From Eubacteriaceae bacterium (GTDB lineage: Bacteria; Bacillota; Clostridia; Lachnospirales; Lachnospiraceae), in the NCBI GenBank assembly GCA_910574015.1, contig CAJSYQ010000008.1, positions 1 through 64,000 of the forward strand: a stretch of DNA of 64,000 nt, read 5' to 3'. Position 1 is the first letter of the stretch. The number at the start of each line of letters is the position of its first letter. The notes beneath the pieces are model-generated. The model was not told the DNA's origin. It worked only from the letters and a program-made list of their open reading frames with translations, and did not search any database. Of this stretch, positions 6,431-14,891 are shown in pieces. Position numbers and translations under genes: made by a program.

Positions 6431-8867
6431 ATATATTGAAAACAATCTGGTGTTCAATCATGACGGTGAGTGCTTCGCCTACTATGAACTGACACCTTAC
6501 AATTATTCGTTCCTGTCACCAGAGGAAAAGTACATGGTGCATGACAACTTCCGTCAGCTTATCGCCCAGAACCGTGACGGGAAAATCCATGCCTTACAGA
6601 TTGCCACAGAGGACAGCTTGCGTGCAGTACAGGAACGCTCAAAGAAAGGAATCACAGGCAGGTTGAAAGAGATAGCCTGTAAAAAGGTAGATGAACAGAC
6701 CGAAGCGTTGGTTGAGATGATTGGGGAAAATCAGATTGACTACCGCTTTTTTCTTGGCTTCAAGCTGCTGGTGAATGAAGAAGAAATCAGCTTAAAGGGC
6801 ATGAAAAAATCAGCGGCTATGACCTTTTCCGATTTTATCTATGAGGTCAATCACAAGCTCATGGGCGACTTTGTTTCCATGAGCAATGATGAAATCAACC
6901 GATTCATGAAGATGGAAAAGCTGCTGGAAAGCAAAATATCAAGACGTTTCCAGTTCCGCAGACTGGATAAGAACGACTTCGGGTATCTCTTGGAACATAT
7001 CTACGGAAACACAGGTGTTGTGTACAGTGATTATACTTATGAGCTACCAGTAAAGAAATTGAAGCGTGAAACGCTGGTAAAGCAATATGACCTTATACGA
7101 CCTACACGCTGTATGATAGAGGAAAACCAACGATACCTAAAGATTGAACGTGAAGATCAGACAACGTATGTTGCCTACTTCACGATTAACAATATCGTGG
7201 GGGAACTGGACTTCCCATCTTCGGAAATCTTCTACTATCAACAGCAGCAATTCACGTTCCCTGTTTCCACTTCCATGAATGTAGAAATCGTCACCAACAA
7301 AAAAGCTCTGACTACGGTTAGGAATAAAAAGAAAGAGCTGAAAGATTTGGATAACCATGCGTGGGAATCCAACAATGAAACAGGAAGTAATGTCATGGAC
7401 GCTCTGGATTCGGTGAATGAGCTGGAAACCAGTTTAGACCAGTCAAAGGAATCCATGTATAAATTATCTTACGTTATCCGTGTAGCTGCTGATTCTCTGG
7501 ACGAGCTGAAACGACGCTGTGATGAAGTCAAAGACTTCTACGACGATTTGAACGTGAAGCTGGTTCGTCCATTCGGGGATATGTTGGGGTTACATGGTGA
7601 ATTTATCCCATCAAGCAAGCGTTACATCAATGACTATATCCAGTATGTCACTTCTGACTTTCTCGCTGGTCTTGGGTTCGGTGCGACACAGCAGCTTGGG
7701 GAAACGGACGGAATCTATATCGGTTATAACCTTGACACAGGGAAAAATGTATATCTAAAACCTAGTCTTGCCGCACAGGGCGTGAAAGGTTCAGTGACTA
7801 ATGCTCTTGCGGCAGCGTTCCTCGGTTCGCTTGGCGGTGGCAAGTCATTCTGTAACAACCTTATCATCTATTATGCGGTGCTGTTTGGAGGGAAAGCGGT
7901 CATTGTAGACCCGAAATCAGAGCGTGGCAACTGGCAGGAAACGCTACCCGATATTGCACATGAAATCAAGATAGTCAACCTTACCAGTGAGGACAGGAAC
8001 AAAGGACTTCTTGACCCGTATGTGATTATGAAACGTACAAAGGACGCTGAAAGCCTTGCGATTGATATACTTACATTCCTTACAGGTATCAGCAGTCGTG
8101 ACGGTGAAAAGTTCCCTGTTTTACGTCGTGCAATCCGTTCCGTGACACAAAGTAAGCAGCGAGGACTACTCCGTGTCATTGATGAATTAAGGAGAGACGG
8201 TTCGCCTGTGGCAGAAAATATCGCAGACCATATCGAAAGCATGACAGACTATGACTTTGCACACCTCTTGTTCTCGGACGGTGATGTAAAACAGTCCATC
8301 AGTTTAGACAGGCAGCTCAACATCATACAGGTAGCAGACCTTGTGCTGCCAGATAAGGACACAAAATTTGAAGAATACACTACTATGGAATTACTGTCAG
8401 TGGCAATGCTCATCGTCATCAGTACCTTTGCCTTAGACTTTATCCATTCAGACCGCAGCATTTTCAAGATGGTGGATTTGGACGAAGCGTGGACGTTCTT
8501 ACAGGTGGCACAGGGAAAGGCTCTCTCTAACAAGCTGATTCGTGCTGGTCGTTCCATGAACGCCGCTGTTTATTTCGTCACACAAAACTCTGGTGATGTG
8601 GACGACGAAAAGATGAAGAACAATATCGGCTTGAAGTTCGCTTTTAGAAGTACAGATATAAAAGAAATCAAGAATACCCTTGAATTTTTCGGCGTGGATA
8701 AGGAGGACGAGTGCAACCAGAAACGATTGCGTGACTTAGAGAACGGACAATGCCTGTTTCAAGATTTGTATGGGCGTGTAGGTGTTATCCAGATTCACCC
8801 TGTATTCGCTGATTTGTTCCATGCCTTTGATACCAGACCGCCCGTACAGACGGAAGAATCGAGGTGA
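6417..8867 (+). CDS. VirB4-like conjugation ATPase (Tn916 Orf16)
   Basis: An 816-residue AAA+ ATPase that powers assembly and substrate transfer of the type IV secretion channel. Its Walker A region is SLGGGKSFCNN (about residue 470), followed by AVIVDPKSERGNW. The Walker B part is FKMVDLDEAW (about residue 690), with VYFVTQNSGDVD downstream. Length and order match Orf16 of Tn916 and ConE of ICEBs1. The ATG at 6417 follows TAGGAGTG. The stop lies inside the ribosome binding site of the next gene, consistent with tight operon coupling. No frameshift or missing motif is seen, so the channel ATPase seems intact. Confidence 0.93.
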   Translation: MFPIKYIENNLVFNHDGECFAYYELTPYNYSFLSPEEKYMVHDNFRQLIAQNRDGKIHALQIATEDSLRAVQERSKKGITGRLKEIACKKVDEQTEALVEMIGENQIDYRFFLGFKLLVNEEEISLKGMKKSAAMTFSDFIYEVNHKLMGDFVSMSNDEINRFMKMEKLLESKISRRFQFRRLDKNDFGYLLEHIYGNTGVVYSDYTYELPVKKLKRETLVKQYDLIRPTRCMIEENQRYLKIEREDQTTYVAYFTINNIVGELDFPSSEIFYYQQQQFTFPVSTSMNVEIVTNKKALTTVRNKKKELKDLDNHAWESNNETGSNVMDALDSVNELETSLDQSKESMYKLSYVIRVAADSLDELKRRCDEVKDFYDDLNVKLVRPFGDMLGLHGEFIPSSKRYINDYIQYVTSDFLAGLGFGATQQLGETDGIYIGYNLDTGKNVYLKPSLAAQGVKGSVTNALAAAFLGSLGGGKSFCNNLIIYYAVLFGGKAVIVDPKSERGNWQETLPDIAHEIKIVNLTSEDRNKGLLDPYVIMKRTKDAESLAIDILTFLTGISSRDGEKFPVLRRAIRSVTQSKQRGLLRVIDELRRDGSPVAENIADHIESMTDYDFAHLLFSDGDVKQSISLDRQLNIIQVADLVLPDKDTKFEEYTTMELLSVAMLIVISTFALDFIHSDRSIFKMVDLDEAWTFLQVAQGKALSNKLIRAGRSMNAAVYFVTQNSGDVDDEKMKNNIGLKFAFRSTDIKEIKNTLEFFGVDKEDECNQKRLRDLENGQCLFQDLYGRVGVIQIHPVFADLFHAFDTRPPVQTEESR

Positions 8868-8872
8868 AGCCT

Positions 8873-11014
8873 ATGCGTAAACGAAAAATCCTAAGATTCT
8901 TCGGTATCGCTCTGCTGGTGGTTCTCGGTGTGCTGGTGTTCCTATCCATCACAGGTACGGTGGCTCATGCGGCTGGTCTGGTAGACAATACAGTAAGTGA
9001 CGCTAACGCCTATTCAAAATATCCGCTGGAAAACTACCAGCTTGATTTTTACGTTGACAGCTCTTGGGATTGGCTGCCTTGGAACTGGTTAGACGGTATC
9101 GGGAAAAGTATTCAGTATGGCTTGTACGCTATCACAAACTTTGTCTGGACGGTGAGCTTATATATTTCCAATGCAACAGGCTATGTGGTGCAGGAAGCCT
9201 ACCAGCTGGACTTTATCTCGGATACCGCAAGCTCTATCGGAAAGAACATTCAGACGCTTGCTGGTGTCACGCAAAGCGGTTTTTCTAGTGAGGGGTTCTA
9301 TGTGGGATTCCTGCTTATCCTCATTCTGGTAATGGGTATCTATGTCGCCTACACAGGACTTATCAAGAGGGAAACCACGAAAGCGGTTCATGCAGTCGTC
9401 AACTTTCTTGTGGTCTTTATCCTGTCAGCGTCCTTTATTGCTTACGCTCCAAACTATATCAGTAAAATCAATGATTTTTCCGCTGATATAAGCAGTTCGG
9501 CATTATCGCTCGGTACAAAGATTGTGCTGCCCGATTCCAGCAGCAAGGGAAAAGACAGCGTGGATTTGATAAGGGACAGCCTGTTTTCCATACAGGTGAA
9601 ACAACCGTGGCTGCTCTTGCAGTATGGGGAATCCGATATTGAAAAGCTCGGCTCTGACCGTGTGAAAAGCCTGTTAGAAGCAAGTCCAGATACGGACGAC
9701 AGAGAAGATATAGTGGTTGAAGAAATCGAGGATAAGGACAATGCGAACCTAAGCGTTACAAAGACCATGAGCCGATTGGGAACGGTAGTATTTTTGTTCA
9801 TCTTCAATATCGGAATCTCTATCTTTGTATTCCTGCTTACTGGCATGATGATTTTCTCACAGGTGCTATTTATCATCTATGCTATGTTCCTGCCTGTCAG
9901 CTTCATTTTATCCATGATACCGACCTATGAGGGCATGGCAAAAAAGGCACTCACGAAGCTGTTCAACACCATCATGTTAAGGGCAGGTATTACGCTGATT
10001 ATCACCACAGCATTTAGTATCTCAACTATGTTTTACTCCATTTCTTCTGGCTACCCGTTCTTCATGGTGGCATTTTTACAGATAGTCACTTTTGCAGGAA
10101 TCTACTTCAAGCTCGGTGACTTGATGGCAATGTTCAGTCTGCAATCTTCCGATACACAGCAGGTCGGCAGACGTATCATGCGGCGACCTTATATGTTCTT
10201 AGGCAGAAGTGCAAGACGCTTGGAGCGTAAAATCGGCAGGACGGTTGCGGCTGGTGCTGCTGGCAGTGTAGCTGGTGCGGTGGTCGCTTCAAATAGCCGC
10301 AAGACTGATACAGCAAAAGGAAACAGTCATACACGACCAAACCATGACACCGCTTCTGATATTTCCACTTTTGGGAAACGTGCTGGTGCGAAAGTTGGTG
10401 CAGTGCTTGATGGTAAAGACCGCTTGAAAGATAAGGCAAAATCCATTAGACAACAGGTCAAGGATATGCCGACACAGGCACAGTATGCAGTACATAGCGG
10501 CGTAAACCAGATACAGGAAAATGTATCAGACTTCAAGCGTGGTATTGTGGAGGAAAAAGCGACCAGAAAACAGGGTCGTGCAGAGAAACAGGATAAGCAC
10601 AGACAGACGGTTGCGGAAAAACGTATGGAACTGGATAAAGCGAAAGAAAGCACAGGATCAGTGACAAAAGGAACTGCCCCTGTGCATGAGCGACCAGTGA
10701 CAACGCCTGTATCTGCAAAAGCAGCTCCACAGGTGGCAGCTTCTAAGCAGGAGCAAACGTTCAAGGAACGTCCTGCTGTTACAAGGGAACAATCTTCTGT
10801 AAAGAAAGAGCCTGTTACGAAACAGCAGGATAATGTGAGGACGCAGGTTGTCAGAGAATCCTCTCCAACCGTGAAACAGGCTTCAACAGTAGCTACAAAA
10901 CAATCCGTCCGTCAGACCATGCAACACCAGAAGCAGACAAAGACCGTACAGAAAAAGACCACAAATCCGTCAACCATGAAGAAAACGACCAGCAGGAAAG
11001 GCGGTAAGAAATGA
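8873..11014 (+). CDS. VirB6-like polytopic mating-channel protein (Tn916 Orf15)
   Basis: A 713-residue membrane protein of the type named CD3337/EF1877-family mobilome protein. It has an N-terminal signal-like helix, a central set of hydrophobic segments (around residues 150-170, 180-205, 310-350 and 380-430), and a long charged, repeat-like tail rich in Lys, Gln, Thr and Val from about residue 560. The tail is typical of a cytoplasmic or wall-spanning extension. The ATG at 8873 is six bases from GAGGTG; the upstream GTG at 8864 overlaps that site. It overlaps the next gene by four bases (ATGA). Confidence 0.88.
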   Translation: MRKRKILRFFGIALLVVLGVLVFLSITGTVAHAAGLVDNTVSDANAYSKYPLENYQLDFYVDSSWDWLPWNWLDGIGKSIQYGLYAITNFVWTVSLYISNATGYVVQEAYQLDFISDTASSIGKNIQTLAGVTQSGFSSEGFYVGFLLILILVMGIYVAYTGLIKRETTKAVHAVVNFLVVFILSASFIAYAPNYISKINDFSADISSSALSLGTKIVLPDSSSKGKDSVDLIRDSLFSIQVKQPWLLLQYGESDIEKLGSDRVKSLLEASPDTDDREDIVVEEIEDKDNANLSVTKTMSRLGTVVFLFIFNIGISIFVFLLTGMMIFSQVLFIIYAMFLPVSFILSMIPTYEGMAKKALTKLFNTIMLRAGITLIITTAFSISTMFYSISSGYPFFMVAFLQIVTFAGIYFKLGDLMAMFSLQSSDTQQVGRRIMRRPYMFLGRSARRLERKIGRTVAAGAAGSVAGAVVASNSRKTDTAKGNSHTRPNHDTASDISTFGKRAGAKVGAVLDGKDRLKDKAKSIRQQVKDMPTQAQYAVHSGVNQIQENVSDFKRGIVEEKATRKQGRAEKQDKHRQTVAEKRMELDKAKESTGSVTKGTAPVHERPVTTPVSAKAAPQVAASKQEQTFKERPAVTREQSSVKKEPVTKQQDNVRTQVVRESSPTVKQASTVATKQSVRQTMQHQKQTKTVQKKTTNPSTMKKTTSRKGGKK

Positions 11015-11481
11015 AGCTAAGACACTTCGCTGTGTTCGGTGGGATTTTCACGGTGATTATCTGTCTGCTTTTGTTCCTGTTTATCGTGACCGCAGATGAT
11101 GAAGAAAACAGCACTTCTCACTTTGATTTTTCTGGACTGAATCTGTCAGAGGAAGTGCTGAAACATCAACCGACGGTAGAAAAATATGCGAAAGAATACG
11201 GAATCTCGGACTATGTGAACTATCTGCTTGCCATCATGCAGGTGGAATCTGGCGGTACAGCTACGGACGTTATGCAGTCGTCAGAATCAATGGGGTTGCC
11301 GCCTAATTCCCTCTCGACGGAGGAATCCATCAAACAGGGGTGTAAATACTTCTCGGAGCTTTTAAAATCCGCAGAAGCGAAAGGCTGTGACATTGACACA
11401 GTGGTACAAGCCTATAACTATGGCGGCGGCTTCATTGACTATGTGGCGAAGCATGGAAAAAAGTCAATGTCATTAACTTAA
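11011..11481 (+). pseudogene. Truncated conjugation cell-wall hydrolase (Tn916 Orf14), cut by IS
   Basis: Full-length Orf14 has an N-terminal membrane anchor, a lysozyme-like domain and a C-terminal NlpC/P60 peptidase (about 330 residues). Here the anchor (residues 7-27) and most of the lysozyme-like domain remain, with AIMQVESGG carrying the likely catalytic Glu and VVQAYNYGGGFIDYVA. The frame then enters the terminal repeat of the IS4-family element at 11465 and stops at 11481, adding SMSLT. The peptidase domain is gone. The product could be made, but wall opening during conjugation should be impaired. Confidence 0.92.
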
Positions 11482-11482
11482 G
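11465..11482 (+). repeat. Left terminal inverted repeat of the IS4-family element
   Basis: CAATGTCATTAACTTAAG, an exact complement of 13046-13063. It is read as codons at the end of the truncated orf14 and supplies that frame's stop codon. Confidence 0.93.
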
Positions 11483-11488
11483 AAAAAG

Positions 11489-11540
11489 CAATACCGGATA
11501 GCTTTACACCCATCCATGGGGTAAAGGACATCCGGTATTG
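11489..11540 (-). terminator. Long terminator hairpin at the transposase 3' side
   Basis: CAATACCGGAT (11489-11499) and ATCCGGTATTG (11530-11540) form a perfect 11-bp outer stem, and TTTACACCCAT/ATGGGGTAAA form an inner stem with one bulge. On the minus strand it is followed by CTTTTTC, so it terminates the transposase message. It may also block plus-strand transcription entering from orf14. Confidence 0.8.
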
Positions 11541-11622
11541 TTCTGGAAAATTAATTCTAATATTTGATACATTTTACTGTATTTATCGTGCAGGATGTGC
11601 TCGTGTTCTATAACTTTTCTGC

Positions 11623-12942
11623 TCAATAAGCTCTTTTATGCGTATTTGAATATTTCCCCGCAAGCTGCCCCTTTGTCCGGTGGTAATGGCGGTCTGGTCT
11701 TATGGGAACCAGATTCTTGCTGATGTCCTCATAAATCTGCTGGAACAGTTCATCCTGTTTCCGCTCGTCCGTTTCCAACAGGATATAGATCAGGTCATTT
11801 TTCAGTATCCCAATGCTCAATGTCCGGTTTATCATCATCTTATGTTTCCGGTGGCTTTCTTTTTCGTCCAATTCCGCCTCGGCATCACGGATGATGTCCT
11901 CCGCAAGGTTGCTGATATAGATTGTGCTGTATATATCCTGCAGCAGCAGGATTGGCTTGGTCCCTGTAAAATTCTCCATCTGCAGGCGGTCTTTGAGTGT
12001 CTCGTATGCCGTTTCAATCCCCCATCTCATATGGTACAGTTCCGCTATCTGCTGGCAGCCGAAGGTTTCCGGTGGCAGGTTTGTGATGAGCACTTCTTCC
12101 TGGTTTTCCGGCAGTGGCACTTTGACCATCCGCAGGGTAATGTGCCCGATCTCTTCCATCCGCCGGCCAATATCCGTTCCTTTATAATGTCTGATCCGGC
12201 TTTTGTCCAGGTGGATGTCCACCCATGTGTCCGGTGCCGACAAAGCGGCCTGTTCTTTTTTATAATCACTGGATTTGAGACGCGCAAGGAATAAGATGCC
12301 TTTCTCCATCATCCGGATAAAAGCCGGGGTAGACGGGTATCCCCTGTCCATGACCACCAGAAACGGCTGTGAGCTGCCGACCGTTTCTGGCACACGGTCA
12401 AGCTGTTCTTCTGCCAGCCGCATTTCATCAAACTTGCATTTACGGCAGTCACTCTCCAGAATCATCCGGTTCATGACATCATACAGACATCCAAGCCCTA
12501 TGGATGCCTGGGGCTTTGTTCCTTTCCTGCTGGATGTCCCGAATTCTTCCAGGGTTTCCTTTGTAGTAGGGATATTGATCCCTGATCCGTCCGCTGCAAG
12601 GACCAGATATCCGTGGAAGGTAGAGAATCCGGGTTCCGCGTAAAAGTTCCTGTTATGATGGCGGTAGAGCTCATAAAAAGCCAGCGGGTTCAATTTCATA
12701 CGCTGTTTCAGATAGCCAGGTTTTGATATTTCCATTCCCGGATGTGCAGTCTTCATATAGTTTCGTAGTTCCAGGCTCAAAGTAATCCCCCTCCGGTTGA
12801 TCATGGTGAACACAAGATCCTTCAGCGGCATTTTTCTGTTCCTTATAAAAGAGGACGGATTCCCATTTCTGCAGAAGTCATGGAATTCATCCTGATGGAT
12901 CAAACTGATATCACAACAGGTCCGTTTTTGAGAGTCCTTCAT
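11623..12942 (-). CDS. IS4-family DDE transposase
   Basis: A 439-residue transposase that cuts and joins the ends of the surrounding element. It shows the three acidic-residue regions in order: VLAADGSGINIP (near residue 117), VVMDRGYPS (near 196), and the IS4 signature YHMRWGIETAYETLK (near 305), which fits the Y-(2)-R-(3)-E-(6)-K spacing of the family. The start ATG is preceded by AGGTGATTTT. The length is normal for the family and no frameshift is seen, so the element is probably active. The gene points away from rpsI towards the truncated orf14. Confidence 0.95.
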   Translation of the reverse strand: MKDSQKRTCCDISLIHQDEFHDFCRNGNPSSFIRNRKMPLKDLVFTMINRRGITLSLELRNYMKTAHPGMEISKPGYLKQRMKLNPLAFYELYRHHNRNFYAEPGFSTFHGYLVLAADGSGINIPTTKETLEEFGTSSRKGTKPQASIGLGCLYDVMNRMILESDCRKCKFDEMRLAEEQLDRVPETVGSSQPFLVVMDRGYPSTPAFIRMMEKGILFLARLKSSDYKKEQAALSAPDTWVDIHLDKSRIRHYKGTDIGRRMEEIGHITLRMVKVPLPENQEEVLITNLPPETFGCQQIAELYHMRWGIETAYETLKDRLQMENFTGTKPILLLQDIYSTIYISNLAEDIIRDAEAELDEKESHRKHKMMINRTLSIGILKNDLIYILLETDERKQDELFQQIYEDISKNLVPIRPDRHYHRTKGQLAGKYSNTHKRAY

Positions 12943-13045
12943 AAAATCACCTGCCTTTAAAAGAAAAACATCAGTTATCTGCTTCTATTATACAGTAAAA
13001 ATACAGAAAATAGGAACCTTTTACAATTTTAAATGTAAAAGATTC

Positions 13046-13063
13046 CTTAAGTTAATGACATTG
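13046..13063 (-). repeat. Right terminal inverted repeat of the IS4-family element
   Basis: CTTAAGTTAATGACATTG, an exact complement of the left repeat. The base after it (13064) starts the chromosomal flank downstream of rpsI. Confidence 0.93.
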
Positions 13064-13087
13064 CGAAAATACTGGACTTTCGGGAGT
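13064..13087 (-). terminator. rpsI: rpsI terminator hairpin, apparently cut by the IS
   Basis: Read on the minus strand after rpsI, an ACTCCCGAAA arm is followed by a nine-base loop and TTTCG, where the IS begins. A complete 3' arm would read TTTCGGGAGT and be followed by T residues. Only its first five bases survive. The 53 bases between rpsI and the IS hold nothing else recognisable. Confidence 0.5.
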
Positions 13088-13116
13088 TTTTAATGCTTTT
13101 TGAAATTGTAATGAAA

Positions 13117-13509
13117 TTATCTCTTGCTGAACTGTGGTGCCCTGCGGGCTTTCTTCAGACCATATTTCTTTCTTTCCTTCATACGGGAATCACGGGTAAG
13201 ATATCCCGCTTTCTTAAGGATCGGTCTGAAATCTTCGTCTGCCTTATTCAGTGCCCGGGCGAGACCATGACGGATCGCACCTGCCTGACCGGTAAATCCA
13301 CCACCGCGGACATTTACCTTTACATCATATTTATCCGCTGTATTTGTCGCCTCCAGCGGCTGACGAACGATGATCTTAAGAGTCTCAAGACCAAAGTAAT
13401 CGTCCATATCTTTTTTATTGATCGTCACTTTACCAGTGCCTGGTGTAATGTATACGCGGGCAACGCTGGATTTTCTTCTTCCTGTTCCATAAAATGTTGA
13501 ACTAGCCAA
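13117..13509 (-). CDS. rpsI: Small ribosomal subunit protein uS9
   Basis: 130 residues, normal length, with the typical [12 protein letters not shown] start motif, [18 protein letters not shown] in the middle, and the C-terminal [12 protein letters not shown] tail that reaches the P-site tRNA in the ribosome. It follows rplM by 26 bases and is the last gene of the two-gene rplM-rpsI transcript. Its terminator seems to be cut by the insertion sequence, so readthrough into the transposase-coding strand is possible. Confidence 0.98.
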   Translation of the reverse strand: MASSTFYGTGRRKSSVARVYITPGTGKVTINKKDMDDYFGLETLKIIVRQPLEATNTADKYDVKVNVRGGGFTGQAGAIRHGLARALNKADEDFRPILKKAGYLTRDSRMKERKKYGLKKARRAPQFSKR

Positions 13510-13535
13510 TGTTACTTCTCCTTTCTAAAACCCTC

Positions 13536-13964
13536 TTAAATTTCCATTGCTTCCGGCTTCTGAGCTTCATGCTTGTGCTCTGGTCCTGCATATACATGAA
13601 GTTTTGTAAGCATCTGACGTCCAAGCGGTCCTTTGGGAAGCATGCCTTTTACTGCGTGAGTAATAACAAATTCCGGTTTCTTCTGAAGCATTTCCTTTAA
13701 AGTGGCTTCTTTCATGCCACCAACGTACTCAGAGTGGTGATAGTATTTTTTCTGATCCAGCTTTTTACCGGTTGTCTTCACTTTTTCTGCATTTACTACG
13801 ATCACATAATCACCCGTGTCAATGTGAGGTGTATAGATAGGTTTCTTCTTTCCTCTTAATACATTCGCTACCTCGGATGCAAGACGACCCAAAGTCTTTC
13901 CCTCGGCGTCTACCACATACCATTTTCTTTCCACTTTGGATGGATTTGCCATAAAACTTTTCAT
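13536..13964 (-). CDS. rplM: Large ribosomal subunit protein uL13
   Basis: 142 residues, a family-typical length. The N-terminus [20 protein letters not shown] and the [20 protein letters not shown] block are standard for Firmicutes L13. The ATG follows AAGGAGG by nine bases. The gene has its own consensus promoter and a structured leader of about 135 bases, so it is expressed apart from the alpha operon although adjacent to it. Confidence 0.98.
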   Translation of the reverse strand: MKSFMANPSKVERKWYVVDAEGKTLGRLASEVANVLRGKKKPIYTPHIDTGDYVIVVNAEKVKTTGKKLDQKKYYHHSEYVGGMKEATLKEMLQKKPEFVITHAVKGMLPKGPLGRQMLTKLHVYAGPEHKHEAQKPEAMEI

Positions 13965-14099
13965 CCTGGGGATCCTCCTTAATTCTGTCTGCCGGCTTAT
14001 AGTCTCTGTCCGTAAGACCGGGGCCGGTTTCTGTTTTCAATATCTTTATGTTAAAAATACCTTACCGGGGCATTGGATCGGGTATTTTTCACGTCACAG
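13965..14099 (-). promoter_or_regulatory. Structured 5' leader of rplM (L13-leader-like)
   Basis: Between the mapped promoter and rplM the minus-strand transcript can form two clear hairpins. AAAAATACC pairs with GGTATTTTT (14089-14053, nine perfect pairs), and CCGGC pairs with GCCGG (14027-13992). Ribosomal protein L13 is known to bind its own leader in low-GC Gram-positives (L13-leader RNA). Whether this sequence fits that model was not tested; the assignment rests on position and foldability. Confidence 0.55.
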
Positions 14100-14105
14100 T
14101 ATCAT

Positions 14106-14134
14106 ATTATATAATATTCCCATTTTTCTGTCAA
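14106..14134 (-). promoter_or_regulatory. Consensus sigmaA promoter for rplM-rpsI
   Basis: On the minus strand TTGACA (14134-14129), a 17-base spacer and TATAAT (14111-14106) are both perfect consensus hexamers. The -35 box overlaps the end of truA. Confidence 0.9.
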
Positions 14135-14880
14135 TACCTAATTTCCATTAACATCAGGCCATGCGCCGGAGCAGTGGGTCCTGCCTTCTCCCGTTCTCCC
14201 GAACGGACTGCCTCTTCCACCGACGCGGCGGTTCTTCTTGCCTGTCCCACCTCCATCAGTGTCCCCGCGATAATGCGCACCATATTATAGAGAAATCCAT
14301 TACCGCTGACCCGGATCACAATCTCCCGGCCGGCCATCGCGTCCCTCTCCGCTACCGACGCCTCCAGAATCGTGCGCACCTTGCTTTTCACCTGGCTCCC
14401 GGCGGAGCAGAAGGCAGAGAAATCATGAGTTCCCACAAGAACCTCTGCCGCCTCCTGCATGGCGCAGACGTCCAGAGGACGGCATACATGAAGGCTGTAT
14501 CGGTTCCGCACCGGAATCCCCACCCTCGTATTCAGAATGGTATACTCATAGGTCTTCACGCTCTCACAATACCGCGGATGAAAGTCATCCGCCACCTGCT
14601 GGGATTCCTGGATCCGGATATCCTCCGGCAGAAAATGGTTCAGGGCCATGGCTATCTTCTCCGGGGGAATCCGGGTATCTGTGTCAAATACCGCCACATT
14701 CCCCATGGCATGGACACCAGAATCCGTTCGGCTGGCGCCGGCCACCTCAGTCTCCCTGCCCAGAAGCCGGCACAGCGCCTTTTCCAGCTCCCCCTGCACC
14801 GTCACAGCGTTTTTCTGTATCTGCCAGCCACAGTAGTTGGTACCGTCATAGGCAATGGTCAGTCGGATCCGTTTCATCAC
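14131..14880 (-). CDS. truA: tRNA pseudouridine synthase A
   Basis: Converts uridines 38-40 of the tRNA anticodon arm to pseudouridine. 249 residues, normal length. The catalytic Asp lies in GASRTDSGVHAMGNVA (near residue 52) and the N-terminal segment is RLTIAYDGTNYCGWQIQKNA. It is the last gene of the ecfA1-ecfA2-ecfT-truA run that commonly follows rplQ in Firmicutes, 11 bases after ecfT. Its 3' end contains the -35 box for rplM. Confidence 0.97.
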   Translation of the reverse strand: MMKRIRLTIAYDGTNYCGWQIQKNAVTVQGELEKALCRLLGRETEVAGASRTDSGVHAMGNVAVFDTDTRIPPEKIAMALNHFLPEDIRIQESQQVADDFHPRYCESVKTYEYTILNTRVGIPVRNRYSLHVCRPLDVCAMQEAAEVLVGTHDFSAFCSAGSQVKSKVRTILEASVAERDAMAGREIVIRVSGNGFLYNMVRIIAGTLMEVGQARRTAASVEEAVRSGEREKAGPTAPAHGLMLMEIRY

Positions 14881-14891
14881 ACACTCCGTTT

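Larger units (their letters stand above)
776..11464 (+). mobile_element. Tn916-family conjugative element, truncated remnant
   Basis: Gene order and protein sequences match the transfer region of Tn916 (orf21, oriT, orf20, orf19, orf18, orf17, orf16, orf15, orf14). Extra genes lie between orf19 and orf18. The region upstream of orf21 is replaced by an insertion sequence. The module stops inside orf14, where an IS4-family element begins. Regulatory, resistance, xis and int genes normally found beyond orf14 are missing, and the next chromosomal gene is rpsI. The remnant keeps oriT, relaxase, coupling ATPase and the channel ATPase, but lacks visible means of excision. Confidence 0.9.
11465..13063 (-). 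mobile_element. Complete IS4-family insertion sequence
   Basis: A 1599-bp element bounded by perfect 18-bp inverted repeats (CAATGTCATTAACTTAAG at the left; its complement at the right) and holding one transposase gene on the minus strand. The left flank is conjugative-element sequence (orf14) and the right flank is the rpsI 3' region. The flanking bases do not form a target duplication (GGAAAAAAGT against CGAAAATACT). It is not the same family as the insertion sequence at the left edge of the window. Confidence 0.93.

Noticed and set aside
12044-12294. Frameshifted second transposase reading frame in the IS4-family element
   Set aside because: The main 439-residue frame is complete with all DDE motifs, so no frameshift product is needed.
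11452-13073. GGAAAAAAGT and CGAAAATACT on the two sides of the IS4-family element as a target site duplication
   Set aside because: Only A-rich similarity; the bases do not match exactly at the boundaries, and the two flanks come from different loci.
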